Shown piece after piece: positions 25,240 through 36,899 of a DNA stretch of 64,000 bases (within the stretch, counting starts at the first letter, position 1; each line of letters opens with the position of its first letter). Origin of the DNA: Cricetomys ansorgei (taxonomy: Eukaryota; Chordata; Mammalia; Rodentia; Nesomyidae). The position numbers and the translations under genes were made by a program. The notes under the pieces were generated by a model. It was given only the letters and a program-made list of their open reading frames with translations. It was not told the DNA's origin and ran no database searches. The stretch lies in the NCBI GenBank assembly GCA_026225945.1, contig JAMJFZ010001868.1:4504001-4568000 (forward strand), written 5' to 3'.

Positions 25240-25772
25240 CTTTCTTTTAAGTGCCTCTCTTTCTCTTAACCTCGAATTATGCTTATATTAGAAATATAAT
25301 TATATTATATTTCCAACCTGGTTTCATTATTCTAGCTAGTCCTGATATACTGTTCGGTGTCACAACCATGACCCTACTTTGGCTTGAGCTGAGATCCTTA
25401 CAAGTCTAGGGGAATATCTCAGAACAGTGAGCTGACTGAGGAGCTGTCTCTGTTCCCTCACTACTGGCAGCAAGAGGATAGAATCCCAGGCATGCCAAAG
25501 AGATCCCCACCTAAGGGGACCCTGCCACACCTTTGAAATAAATCAAAGGAGAACAGATGGAGCCAGATCAAATCACAAGGCTCAAGGAGACTGTTATAAT
25601 TTCGAAGAGAATTCTTAAAACTCAAGGCTTTGAAATATTAAGTTTAAAAATGAAAAAAGAGAATTAAAGAGAGATTAGTCACTGTGAGATCTAACCTGGA
25701 GCCTTAAGGTCGAGTGGAGGATGCATTTCAGAGTACAATAAAAGCACAAAGACAATGACACCATGAAGAAAA

Positions 25773-25815
<43 letters not shown>

Positions 25816-26700
25816 ATGATAAAGGATGGAGGTGGGCAGCATCGAGCTTCTAAAATGAGAATGGGGAGGGGACTCCACACTAAGAAAAAGAATCAGAGGG
25901 GAGGATGATAATTCAAATAATACTTAGCAAAAATGGGCTAGACTGAAACAAAGACTTGCACATTCATATCAGAGGAGCCATACAGGGTCAATTCCCATGA
26001 TTGTGGGCTGGTAGTGAGGGGTACTCAGTCTGAGATCACCGACCCAGGTAGTGTAAACTTTGGTTACAAGTTTTAGTGTGACTAAACCAGCTGTGGGAAA
26101 ATCCTGTGCTAAAACCATTTTTAAGAATAATAAAAATACTTTTAGTCTCTAAGAATGATATGATTAAAAAAGTAAGAAACATTTGGAGGTAATCTCAGCA
26201 TGAGATTACAAGGCAGTAATGAAGCTGAGTCAGAAGGAGAGAGTTAGTGTCATTTCAAAAGGTCTGTATGGGGGCCAGCAAGATGGCTCCTGAGAAATGG
26301 TCCACAAGAAACTGAACTTTCTCCAGGAATCTCATGTTGGGAGAAGAAAGCTTAATGCTGGTGTCAAATAGATGAAAAACTTGTCTCATGGAAAGAGATT
26401 TCACAGTTCTGACAACTTGTCAGATCACTTTGCAGGGGAGAATGAAGCCCAGCTAGTGATGGATGGGGCCACACCTTGACTATGACTGTGTAACTATGGC
26501 CCTCTACTTAAACCTAACCCTTATGTAAGTAAGTCCAAGAAGGGATTATGTCAGGACGAAGTCAGTGAAGTTCTATTGTTTTGAAGAAATTTGTTATGAA
26601 AACGTAGAGAAATGGATCTTACTGACCCATTTCTGACTTACTTCACTATCCTTGATTTTGACTAACATTGTTTAACCATTCCCCTCTATTATATTTCCTT
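25240..26700. other. Intergenic sequence with AATA array and a possible B3 head
   Basis: Contains (AATA)n at 25770-25817 and, near 26270, GGGGGCCAGCAAGATGGCTCC, which resembles the first bases of a B2/B3 SINE. Otherwise nothing recognised. Confidence 0.35.
25770..25817. repeat. (AATA)n microsatellite
   Basis: Twelve AATA units, uninterrupted. Confidence 0.96.
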
Positions 26701-26727
26701 TCTTTAAAAACACTGTTAGCTTTCTGT

Positions 26728-27110
26728 CATCAAAACAAGATACTCCAGATGATAAATTTACAGGTAGAAAAGCTTTATCTAGGCCAATAGAGTCAGAGGT
26801 TTCAGTTCATGGTCAGCGGGCCCAACAACTTTGGACCTATGACATCATGATGGTGGAAATGTGTGGTGGAAGGAACTATCTCTTGGTGTCTAGGGAGTGA
26901 AAGGATAAGACAGAGGGGAGGGGGACCACTGTCCGGATACACCCTTCAAGAGGATGGGCCCCTATGGTCTAATTTCATTCCTCTAGCCCCACCTCCTAAA
27001 GGTTTAAGACTTTCATAACAGCGCTACAATGACTCCTGCTTTGTCAGTGTACTTGAACTGTACAACGCAAGGGTTTCATTGACACTTCCACATACTCGTG
27101 ATGCATTTCC
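26728..27110 (-). mobile_element. LTR/DNA-transposon-like element, antisense
   Basis: TTTCTGTCATCAAAACAAG, GAAAAGCTTTATCTAGGCC, GGTTTCAGTTCATGGTCAG, a GATGGTGGAAATGTGTGGTG block and CCCCACCTCCTAAAGG are the usual order of antisense rodent LTR-like repeats. Confidence 0.45.
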
Positions 27111-27119
27111 ATCACATTT

Positions 27120-28970
27120 ACACCTTCTTTTTCTCTATTTTTCCCTTCCCTGTTCTCTCCTCCTTTCTTAACAGTATCATCAGGTGGGGTCACTCGACTG
27201 AGGAGGGCATTTAAGGTTCAAATCATAAATAATTAGAGTCTTTCCTGACTAGACTGTTATTGACTAACATTCTAGGAAGTTTTTACACAACAACCGGGAA
27301 AGAGAAAAACAAACAAAAATGGAAAACTTAAGATCATATGTTGACATTTTAGTTACATGGCTTGAGATCTCTCTCTCTCTCTGATTAGATTCTAGGAAGC
27401 TAAATTTTGATGTCATATTTTCATGGAGAAGCGTACGTTGTTCTTTGTTCAAAATAGTCATTTTGGGGAGGTTGTTGTTGGGGGCTACAGGTCTGTGTCC
27501 ATATTGATGCTGTGACATTCATTCAACTCTCTGTCTTCTCTCATCAATTTCTTTATTGCTTGTCACTTTGGGCTGCATGCTACATGTGATCTGGATAGGT
27601 TCAGATTTTGTAGATGTAAGTGTAGAGTTATTAGATGTTCCATTGGTTCATGGCAAAGGCTTTTTATTCTTTGTCTAATTCAATCACTGGTTCTAGCCTG
27701 GAGTCTTAGAGCATTTTGGTTTTTGTACAATGTACAATCTAGTCTTCAGTCTCTGAACTCAGACTCTTCAGACTGCTTCTGTGTCTCTGTGTTCTTGTCT
27801 CCACCCCTCCCCCCACCACTCCTGCCTGCTCAAACTACTTGCCTCATACTGCCTGTGTTACTGACTTCTCTGAAACTGACTGACACTGTAACTGAGCTGA
27901 GAGCCCGCCTTTTCTATTGTGAGAGTTGGGCATGTCCTCACTCTGCTAACTCTTCCTCTGAATAGTCACTTGCTTGTCCTTCATTCTGACTCATCTCAGA
28001 CATCATTTCCTGTGTGACACTGGCTCCTTACTGAGCTCTGCTTCTTGTCTGCTCCACTGTTAAAGTAGCTTTCGATCACTTAATTAGAGTCTATCGTTGA
28101 ATTTTCCAATGCTCTTTATTAATCACAAGCCATGTCAAATCTCAGGGAATTCTATACCTGGGTGGCTAGGCAGGGTCCTCATCTTTTTTCCTCCTGCTTC
28201 TCTTCCTCTGCCTTTGCTCCTCTCCTTGCTTCTTCCCTTGCCTCCTCTTGCTCTTGCTATCCTCTGGCCTTGCTCTAGGTGCTTTTTTATTCCAAATCCT
28301 CACTCTCTCCACCCAGCTCTCCAATATACAAATGAATGGAGCCTAACCTTCATCTGCCTTAAGGCTAAGGAATGTCCTATTCATGTGGAGAGCTGGATAG
28401 CCACTCCTTTGTTTACTGGTAGGAAGTGAATCCTTTTGCTACACGGACAGTTTACTGGAATATTATCCACAACTATAAAATCTCCCACAATACTCCACAC
28501 TGTGTTTCTGTCTTAGGGATCAAAGGCATGGACCATCATTGCCTTCTGAATACAAGGATTAGAGATGTTTACCAGTATTCTTTCTACCCTAGAGCAGCCA
28601 TGCTAATGGATTGAATATTCCTCTACACACCACACTTGGCCATAAAAATTCCTAATTTCATTATCACTCTTTGCCTAAATATTCTTCTACAGGTTTTCTT
28701 AATCTTAACTTTGGGCTCTGAGGTTGTACTATTTTTTTGAGGCTCTAGGATATAATACAGTACATGGATGGTCTACCAGGCAGCCAAGGACAAAACTTTA
28801 ATCCTCCAATGAGCACTGACCTGCAGCCTCAACACAATTTCTGTTTTGTTGGCTGTGCCTAGGCTCTGTGTTTTTACCTGTCTTAAGTTCACTGTATCAA
28901 TCCCTGCTGTTTGTGGATCTTGACTAAGACCTTCACGTACTCTTCTGGGTCTCACAAAACTGCTGCTTGT
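27120..28970. other. Intergenic sequence, CT-rich at 27770-28270
   Basis: No repeat family or gene is clear. The CT-rich part might be an unclassified retroelement. Confidence 0.3.
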
Positions 28971-28978
28971 TGCCTAGC

Positions 28979-28995
28979 TTTTTTTTTTTTTTTTA
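28979..28995. repeat. Poly-T run
   Basis: About 17 T residues, likely the complement of an old A-tail. Confidence 0.85.
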
Positions 28996-28999
28996 GATC

Positions 29000-30235
29000 T
29001 CTCCTTACCCTCATCATGGGCACCTGATAAGTCAGTTAGTTACTGAAGAGTGGTATCTGGAAATCCTGGCCCAGACCTGCCCCCACCTCAACCTAGCCTT
29101 GTGTGGCAAACAATTCCTGTCTGACTGTTCTGCTGCTCCGCCCCTCCTTGAATACAGGTGCTCATTGGAAAGTCAGGCTTGAATTTTCCACAGCGCTCCC
29201 TGACCCCGATGCCTCTGTTCTTGGTTCTCTTTCCCTCGTATGTCTCCACACCCTTCATTTTCTTAATTAGCCCATTTCTTTCAACCAGCTCGTGTATGCC
29301 TCTCTTTTTAGGATAATTTCCTTTACCCTGATCAGGTTTTATTTTAGTCTTGTCATTCCAGATAAAACAGAGGCTTTGAATTGTAATTAGAGAGGGGAAG
29401 GCAAATGCATAGGTAAATTTGTCAGCCAGATGCTCAAGAGACCAGCAGGTGTGCTATGGAAGGGAGGATAATGGAGGAACAGGTGCCCAGCTCTTATCAG
29501 GAGAGAATAATGGGAAAGAGAACCCTCCAACAATAATGATGGCCTCAGAAGGCCATATATTCAACAATGTACAGAGCATATCAATAAGAAATGTGAATTT
29601 AAGATTTAATCCAAGAGGGTAAATACAATCTCACAGGTATTTGTGAGGCATGGTATCAAGGAGCAATGGTAAGGGAAAAACTTGTCCATAGAAAGCCACT
29701 TTTAATTTGCAAAGTGTCCCTAATTGTCCTTATGGTGTCCTGGATTTTCTTCTTTGAGAATGGGAGCAAAGGAGTTTTGTTTCTAAGCTACTTTCTCTTT
29801 TTTTTTTCTGTGAGTATTGCCCATAGCTCATTCCTACAATTGGCATAGCAGCTGTATGAATTCAACCAGCTCCTATTTCCAGCCCTTTAAAGGAATACAC
29901 ACATCCTAGAAATTGTAGGAAAATTATAATTGCTGAGACATGATGTTATTTAAAACAAGTTAGTAGTTATTGTTGCATATTGTTGAACTTGCTCCCTAAG
30001 CATATCCACCAATACCACATCGAGCTCTACAGTATGCCACTGTCAAGGAAATCCTGACTGCCTTTCCACTGTAAGGGATTTTATTTGTTCCTATGTGATC
30101 TCCCAATAGGTCCTTAAGAGACACTGCAGTGAAAACTTTCCACTCCACAGGGCTGAGGGAGCATAGCTCACTGTGCACAGAAGCACAAAGATAAGAAGCC
30201 TTTTATATTTTCCAGAAATAGAACAAGAGGGTTCA
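29000..30235. other. Unique intergenic sequence
   Basis: No feature recognised. Confidence 0.35.
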
Positions 30236-30239
30236 TTCA

Positions 30240-30421
30240 GCCAGAAATGTGAGAGAAGGCAGCACTGAGGAATTGGTTTCCCATTTCTGATATCCCAACA
30301 TTTTAAAGCTAGACTGTAGGAATTAGATGTGCCAGAAATGTGAGAGAAGGCAGCACTGAGGAATTGGTTTCCCATTTCTGATATCCCAACATTTTAAAGC
30401 TAGACTGTAGAAATTAGATGT
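30240..30421. repeat. 91-bp tandem duplication (two copies)
   Basis: Copy 1 (30240-30330) and copy 2 (30331-30421) both start GCCAGAAATGTGAGAGAAGG and end in ATTAGATGT. I see one difference (GTAGGAATT versus GTAGAAATT). Confidence 0.97.
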
Positions 30422-30439
30422 GCATTGACTTCTAACTCT

Positions 30440-30560
30440 ACTTTGAGCAATGCCTTTAAAGTCTCTGGACCTCAGTTTTCTCATATGCAAAATGGGGACA
30501 GATTTTATATTATGAAGGTTTATTTTAGGGGCTGAAAGAAGTAACATATAGTACATTTTT
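30440..30560 (-). mobile_element. MIR SINE remnant
   Basis: GTCTCTGGACCTCAGTTTTC, TCATATGCAAAATGGGGAC and TATTATGAAGG follow the antisense MIR tail. Confidence 0.6.
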
Positions 30561-30899
30561 TTGGTAAACAGAAAATCATAAATGTCATCACCACTGCTAT
30601 TTATGAAGTGTCCCAAGTGGGAGTAGCCTGGTTAGAATGGAGTAATGTCTCATTCAAATATTTTATACATAGCCAAATTCTTGTCTTTAAATACAGTTTT
30701 TAAATACAATTGAAGATCATAAATTTTGGCTTCTGAAAAATTAAAAGTTTGCAGACAAAAGGAAAACATTTTAGCTTTCAAAACAGCAAACATTCGCCCC
30801 CTCTAAATAGGCCACAAAAGTGGGCTCTACTGGTCTGTTTTTCCAGGATGAAAAGTAACTTCTCAGTTGTATGTTCCTGCTGCGTTATCATTTGTGAAA

Positions 30900-30952
30900 A
30901 ACCACCACCACCACCACCACCACACCATCATCATCACCAGCATCACCACCAG
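30900..30952. repeat. (CCA/CAT)n low-complexity tract
   Basis: CCACCA units grading into CATCATCACCAG. Confidence 0.9.
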
Positions 30953-30959
30953 GAACAAT

Positions 30960-32190
30960 TTCTGTTATTCTAAGAAATCCTATTTATTGTGCAATGTCAC
31001 CAACAAGGAGTTTATTTTGCTTCTCACCTTGTTTACACATAACTAGAATGCATAATCAATAGAAGTAGTAATGATGCAGTTTTGGAGGCAAAGTGCTTTA
31101 GATCCGTGCTCTATGCTGCAGTTATAAAAGCATATCCCTTCTCTACAGAAAGTGAGGGAAAGCCAGGTGGCAACTCCTTAGAACAACGTACGTGGGATTC
31201 AGTATTCTCATCTAGAGTCTATAGGGGTGGGGTGGGGCAAGGCATGAAAATGATGCCAGATTTATATGACGTAACAATTTTAGCAAGTTCAGCAACTATG
31301 TATATGGCTCTTCTAACAACCATGGTTTTTAATGAATGGCTTGTGAGCCAGTTTTCTTTCCACTGTAGTTCTTTAATTGTGTGTATTTATCTTTGCTTTT
31401 ATTTTATAATTGTAATTTTATAATTGCTTTTAATGAATACTGCCTGCTCTTTCTCATTCTTGGGAGTTACATCAGTAGGTTTTATTTATTCATTTTTTTG
31501 GACACATTCCATGACCTTGTATATTTATTCAAGGCTACCACATCTATCCATTCCGGTGTTCCTCTCTATTTCATTCATCTCTATTCTCTGTATGCCAGCG
31601 TTTCCTTGAGGGCAGGAGCTTAAGTGCTTTTGAAACTCCACTGCTTAGCATACACTGGGTTTAATGCATTGTGGAAGCAATAAGTAAAACCAGTGTTCTG
31701 TGGGAGGAGCTGTGGATACACCCATATCATGCCTATGAGATTTGCAGGGAAGGGAAGCATGTGGGAATCCTAAAGCACCAGAAAGAGTTGGGCTAAGATT
31801 TATGTCCAATGTGAACTACTTTTCAAATGCAGAGTAATTTGATATGATCCAGGAGAAACTGAAGATAAATTACGTAAGTGCATCTCAGTTAGGGAAGTAC
31901 TGCCCCCTGGGGGGTATTCTGAAAACTGCGGCATGTTTTTTTCTTAGATAATTGGGTAGGTGGCTGTAGGTGGTGTCAGTTAGTAAAGTCCAGTCCTAGG
32001 ATTTTAGATGTCTTGTCACACTTGGGATAGCCCTTCAGAGCACGTGATACTCTATGTCCTAATGGTCTGTTCACATGGGCATGAACTTGAAAGGCAAGAC
32101 TATTTTCTTGTCACGTTTAGTCATCGGTAGTTGCCAGCTGTACAGCACACAAGTCCGTCTTCTATTGTGAGTCAGGGTCAAGGGCTTTCA
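30960..32190. other. Unique intergenic sequence with a possible L2 remnant
   Basis: TTGAGGGCAGGAGCTTAAG at about 31605 with CTGCTTAGCATACACTGGG is L2-like. Nothing else is recognised. Confidence 0.35.
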
Positions 32191-32194
32191 GAAC

Positions 32195-32578
32195 TACCTG
32201 TGTACAGTGTCGCAGTTTGCCAGAGCTGCTGTATCGATATGTTACCCACTGGGTGGTTTCTCACAGTTTTGGAGGCTGGTGGTCCGAGATGGAGGTTCAA
32301 GTTGAATTCTAAGGCTTTCTCCTTGGCTTGTAGGTGGCCATCTTCTCACTGTCTGTCTGCGCACGTGAATGCGTCTGGCATTTGTAACTGAACCTTAGTC
32401 TAATCTTATTAGGATCTGCGCAATATTGGATTAAGGCCCATACTAAAGACTCCACTGTAGTTGCTCTATCTCCTTAGAGGCTTGCTTGCAATGTCAGTAG
32501 AATTCTCAAGTACTGAAGAGTAGAGCTTCAATCTAAGAATTTTAGGGAAACAGAATTCAGCCCATAACGTATAGCTTT
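32195..32578 (-). mobile_element. MaLR-type LTR (MLT1/MST-like), antisense
   Basis: CACTGGGTGGTTTCTCACAG, TTTTGGAGGCTGGTGGTCCG, GCTTGTAGGTGGCCATCTTC and GGGAAACAGAATTCAGCCC follow the antisense of an MLT1/MST LTR. Confidence 0.6.
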
Positions 32579-32579
32579 T

Positions 32580-34130
32580 TATTTCTTCTTCATGGTAGAG
32601 TTAAAATATTACATCATGTTTTTGTGTGAAGGTAGGTTGTATAGGTATTGTTTTCACGAATCTCTTATTTAGAAGCATTTTAGCCTGTTTTTCATGTTCT
32701 GAGTAGGTTATGAAATACACTCAACATACTATAAAACTTATGTACAATATGAGGGTACTTTGTAATCAAACACATTGATTTTCCTGTAGCAAATTTTCAT
32801 AAATTGGTATGATATATGGAATAAGTCAAACTTCTTAGTCTGGGTCATATGCTGCACTATGTTTTGTTAGCACCCATCAGTTCTGTCAGTTTCCAGAACC
32901 TGACTTGTTGTTTAAGAGTTGTGGAGGAGAAACTGTAGGATGAATGAACTATCTCTGTGGAGTGGAGTTTCTAGCTATACATTTCCTTTCAGAATAGTAG
33001 AGGGAGTATAAAATAATTGGCTTAAAAGGGAGTTTAGGCTGTGATACAGTTGGGAACCATTGTCACAGCTTAAGAAAGACTTTTAAATAACCATAGTCTA
33101 GGGATCATTGACTGGGTTACAACCTATGAAACCATTCTCAGAGGTTAGAGTTCATTCATAAAATATTGAAATGTGCAATTAAGGTTTTTCGGCTCCACCT
33201 GCTTTTACAACAAGGGATTGCTCTCAGGGCCACAGGTGCTGCGCTGACATGAGGATATTATTTAGTCCTTTACAATATGAATCATAAAGGGTTTGTAAAA
33301 AGCCAGATCAGGTCTCAGATCATCAGAGAGAGCTTTTCATCCTTTTCCATCTTCCATAAAAGGCTGTCTGTACCACCTTCTGAAATTGGAGTGTATTCAT
33401 GCGCTCACCAGAGCACAAAGATCAAAAGTGGTGAGAGCTGCAACAAAATATTTCACAAACAGAAGAAACGGGAGAGAGAGCAGGACGAATGTTCATATGG
33501 AAACACTAGGATGGGGGTGAAACTCACCGTGGGACTGTATTACACAGCTAATTTTTTGGATAAGAAATGATCATCAATCCTTCAAATGTTTTAGGTTGGC
33601 TCACTAGTCTACATTTCTCTATTCAAACTTTTTGACTCCCTGACTCCCCCCGCCCCCCACCCGGCACTTACAAACACCAAAGTCAAAGCAGTTTGCAGGT
33701 TTGCAAAAACCTAGATCTAGTAATTCAGAGTACGGTTTTCACACAAAGGAGTAGGGCTGAAGTGGGGACTCTGAATGAAGGAAGAAGACACACCATTGGT
33801 GTTTACAGGCAAGCAAGGATCATGCTCTGGAGTTGGTGGTCTTGTAGAGAGAGACCAGGCCAGCAATGCAGAAGATAGGAAGGAGGAACGTTTAGGAGAC
33901 GGGAGCCCCTTCATCAGCAATGGCCGCTCAGCACACAGAAACAAGCAGAACTCAGGAAGGAGTTTAAAACTCAGGAAGGGTGAAACTGTCTTTTCACCCA
34001 AATGCTCATTTACTTGTATTCATTTGTTGGCATTTACGAGCTCCAAACAGCACATTTGTTTTGGAATTTGGGTTTCCAGTCGGGTAATAAGAAGGAACAA
34101 CTCCTGTGATGAAATTTCCCTGGAAACTCA
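32580..34130. other. Intergenic sequence without recognised repeats
   Basis: Includes a C-run at 33643-33662 and a 153-codon frame (33775-34236) that ends inside the adjoining LTR and shows no known domain. Confidence 0.35.
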
Positions 34131-34135
34131 GAGAT

Positions 34136-34704
34136 TGTTGGTTGGAAGTGGTAGGAAACTACAAATCGTAGAAACCAAAGCCCCTATTCAGAGACCCCAT
34201 TTTGTATACGTGCTCCAGGCCTCGACCTGGGCCTGACCTTGGTATCTCCCTACTCTAAGGGCAAATTATCTCATCCAGCCAGGTAGCCCTAAAGGCCATA
34301 AAACTATCTCGCCAACCAAGAAGCCCTGAAGGCCATACTAAGAGCAATCAGCCTCATCTGGTCAGATAGCCATAAAGCTCTCTTGCTGACCAGGTAGCCC
34401 CAGAGACCATGAAAACCAGATGCTTGATTCTAATGACTAACTTGCCAAGTATTGCCCCAAAATGTAGCCACATGGGTACTTGTGAACTGCACCTCTGCCC
34501 TATAAGTAAAGACCAGACTACTTTACCTATGTAGAAACCCCCCTTTTTTTTCTCAATAAGAAGCTATAATCCTCTACTCAGGGTGGATCATTTTCCATGG
34601 AGTTGACCCCCAGCTTGCTGGTTTTTCTCTGCAGAATAAAAGTGCCTTTGCTTTTTACATACATGGTCTCGCTGGTCCTTGGGGGACAAATTTTTCACCC
34701 AACA
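34136..34704 (+). mobile_element. Solo LTR of an endogenous retrovirus
   Basis: Termini are inverted: TGTTGG at 34136-34141 and CCAACA at 34699-34704. Candidate 5-base flanking duplications are GAGAT (34131-34135) and GAAAT (34705-34709), differing at one site. Inside are a TATA-like TATAAGT (34501-34507), a polyadenylation signal AATAAA (34635-34640) and imperfect direct repeats of a CCAGGTAGCCC...GGCCAT module in the U3-like part (about 34275-34415). No internal retroviral genes follow, so recombination between two LTRs probably removed them. Family not determined. Confidence 0.7.
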
Positions 34705-34949
34705 GAAATCAATTTAAGCAAACAAGAGAATAAACCAGACATACACAAGGCAGGGCATATTGCCTTGAGAATAGCCAAGAATCAAGACAGCTATTTTCTC
34801 CATCCTAATCTGTCTTTGAAGAGCTCAAAATTGCTGTGTTCTGATTCTCAGTAATCTGATTGGACTACTTAGGGCTTAGGGTTGTATTCCCATTCCCCAG
34901 TCAATCAAGCAGCTAGATAGACTCTGTGAGGAGAATGGCTCAGGCAAGA

Positions 34950-35037
34950 ATCTTCTCCTCCCTCTCCCCCTCCCTTTCCCTTCTCCCTCCTCTTCTTCCT
35001 CCTCCTCCTCTTCCATCCCTTCCTTTTTCTCCTCCTT
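34950..35037. repeat. Pyrimidine (CTCC/CTT) tract
   Basis: Nearly pure C/T for about 85 bases, next to the B1 copy. Confidence 0.92.
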
Positions 35038-35177
35038 TAAGACAGCATTTTCCTGTTGTAACTCTGGCAGTCCTAGAACTCACTCTGTAGACCAGGCTGG
35101 CCTCGAACTCACAGAGATCCACCTGCCTCCGCCTCCTGAGTGCTGGAATTAAAGGCGTGTGCCACCATTATCTGGTG
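35038..35177 (-). mobile_element. B1 SINE
   Basis: Antisense B1: CACTCTGTAGACCAGGCTGG, CCTCGAACTCACAGAGATCC, GAGTGCTGGAATTAAAGGCG. Confidence 0.95.
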
Positions 35178-35261
35178 CAAGAAACTTCTAAACATACCTG
35201 CTGAATGATCCTACAGATGAAGCACTCTACTGAACATGCTGTAAAATATGCATTGATGAGT

Positions 35262-35604
35262 ATATGTCTGTCCTTGCTTATGAGTGTGGGTGTGACTGTA
35301 TGTGAATCACAGCACACATGCACACATGTAGAGGCCAGAGGACAACCTTTGGGTGTTGATCTTTTCATTTCTATCCTGTTTTAGATTGGATAACTTCATC
35401 TCTGTTTGCCATGTAATCTGCCCCACAAGCTTCTGGAGATTTTCCTGTCTCTACTTCTCATCTCTCTGTTGTAGGAAATGTGCTGTGATTACAGATGCAT
35501 GCTATTGTCTCTGGCTTTTAAGTGGGTTCTATGTATCCAAATTCAGATAGTCAGGCTTGCATGACAAGTACTTTTACTCACTGAGCCATCTCCCCCACCA
35601 CTAG
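35262..35604 (-). mobile_element. B4 SINE
   Basis: AGAGGCCAGAGGACAACCTTTGG at the start, a diverged B1-like middle (CTGTGATTACAGATGCATGC) and CAGGCTTGCATGACAAGTAC...CACTGAGCCATCTCCCCC at the end are an antisense B4. Confidence 0.8.
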
Positions 35605-36139
35605 GGTCTTTTGAATTTTAGAATTTATAAAACAGAGAGATACCGCTTATGGCTATTGCTTTTCCTAGGAATGTCACCTCAAGGACCAGTCCCATAAACA
35701 CTGGCTAGTCTGCCCTGTCACAGCCTGATTACTCATATGGGTGACCACATGAGGAGGGGAAGAATCTCTGGTCAGCTGGAAGCCCTTTGCAAACTGTGAG
35801 CACAGGAAAAGTGACACATTCAGTGAGCCTGGGCTGCTCTGTGAAAGGTTGGACTTAATTGTGGCTCCACTTAAGAGAATACTTTCTAGCCAGTGATTTG
35901 GCATCTCAAGCCTGATACAATCTACCAAAGAGGGGGCACTGCTTTACCTCTGTTCCAGGTTTGCCTCTTGTCTCCTCCATATAACTCTGTTTCTGAGTGT
36001 CCTCATAGAGCCTGGGTTGCTCTCACTGTTATAGCTGGATGTCAAAGCTCAGTTTGTGATGCACCTGTACCCCCTGTCTTGTAATCACCTGATCTCCACA
36101 TGTCCTGTCTCACATTGCTTTGTCTGGAAAGGGTAGAGG

Positions 36140-36440
36140 CGAGGGGAGTTTGCATCCCTGTGACAAAATACACGAGAGGTTGGAGACAGAGACATCATTT
36201 ACTCTTCAGAGGCAACCTCTAGTGATGCTCTAGTGACATTACTGGATGTCTGCCAACTGGATCCTACCTTCTACAAGTTAATCTAGTCACGAATGCATTA
36301 ATGGATTAATTCATTGATGAGGTCAATGTTGTCAATATCTATTTACCTCTTAGTAGTGTTACTAACTGGAGTGAAAGTTTTTACTAAAATAACCTTTTGG
36401 GGGTGGCATTTCCATATCCAAACTACAACAGGTAGCTTGT
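36140..36440 (-). mobile_element. LTR-like interspersed element, antisense
   Basis: CATCCCTGTGACAAAATACACG at the start and GGTGGCATTTCCATATCCAAACTACAACA at the end match the antisense of MaLR-like elements; the middle is diverged. Confidence 0.4.
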
Positions 36441-36564
36441 ACCACTTCTGCATCCCTAAGCCTCTTCTTCCTCACCACAAAGGAGCTGTGGGCACAAAGA
36501 CAGTGTGTGTAAAATAGCAACAGTAACAATTCATCATAATTACTGATCGTTATTCATTAGCAAT

Positions 36565-36650
36565 ACCTTTTCTAAGTATTTAAAAACATCACTCTCCCTC
36601 TTGCTCACTTGTGAGATAGGCACAATGCTATTAGGTAATATTGGGTGAGA
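36565..36650 (+). mobile_element. Possible MIR remnant
   Basis: CTTTTCTAAGTATTTAAAAAC and CACTTGTGAGATAGGCACAATG resemble the middle of MIR. Weak. Confidence 0.35.
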
Positions 36651-36899
36651 TTATTTATGCTCTAATTATTTTGACTTGCAGAAATGACAATTTCTTCTGG
36701 TTAGACAAATGTTTAGAACCAAACAAAACACCCTGTCATAAAAAACCATATTTAGGGTAAAACTTGAAAGAATTCATGCACTTTGACTCAACCGGCATTT
36801 GAATGCAAGATTGTTGATCTTGAGTCCATAGTCATTCTGTTGTGCTCACTGACTGTTGGGTGCCATTTAAAGTATTACAAATTAATTGGTTCTTTTTTT

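Noticed and set aside
33775..34236. 153-codon plus-strand frame
   Set aside because: It has no recognisable domain, is compositionally unremarkable, and crosses the left end of the solo LTR, which a conserved gene would not do.
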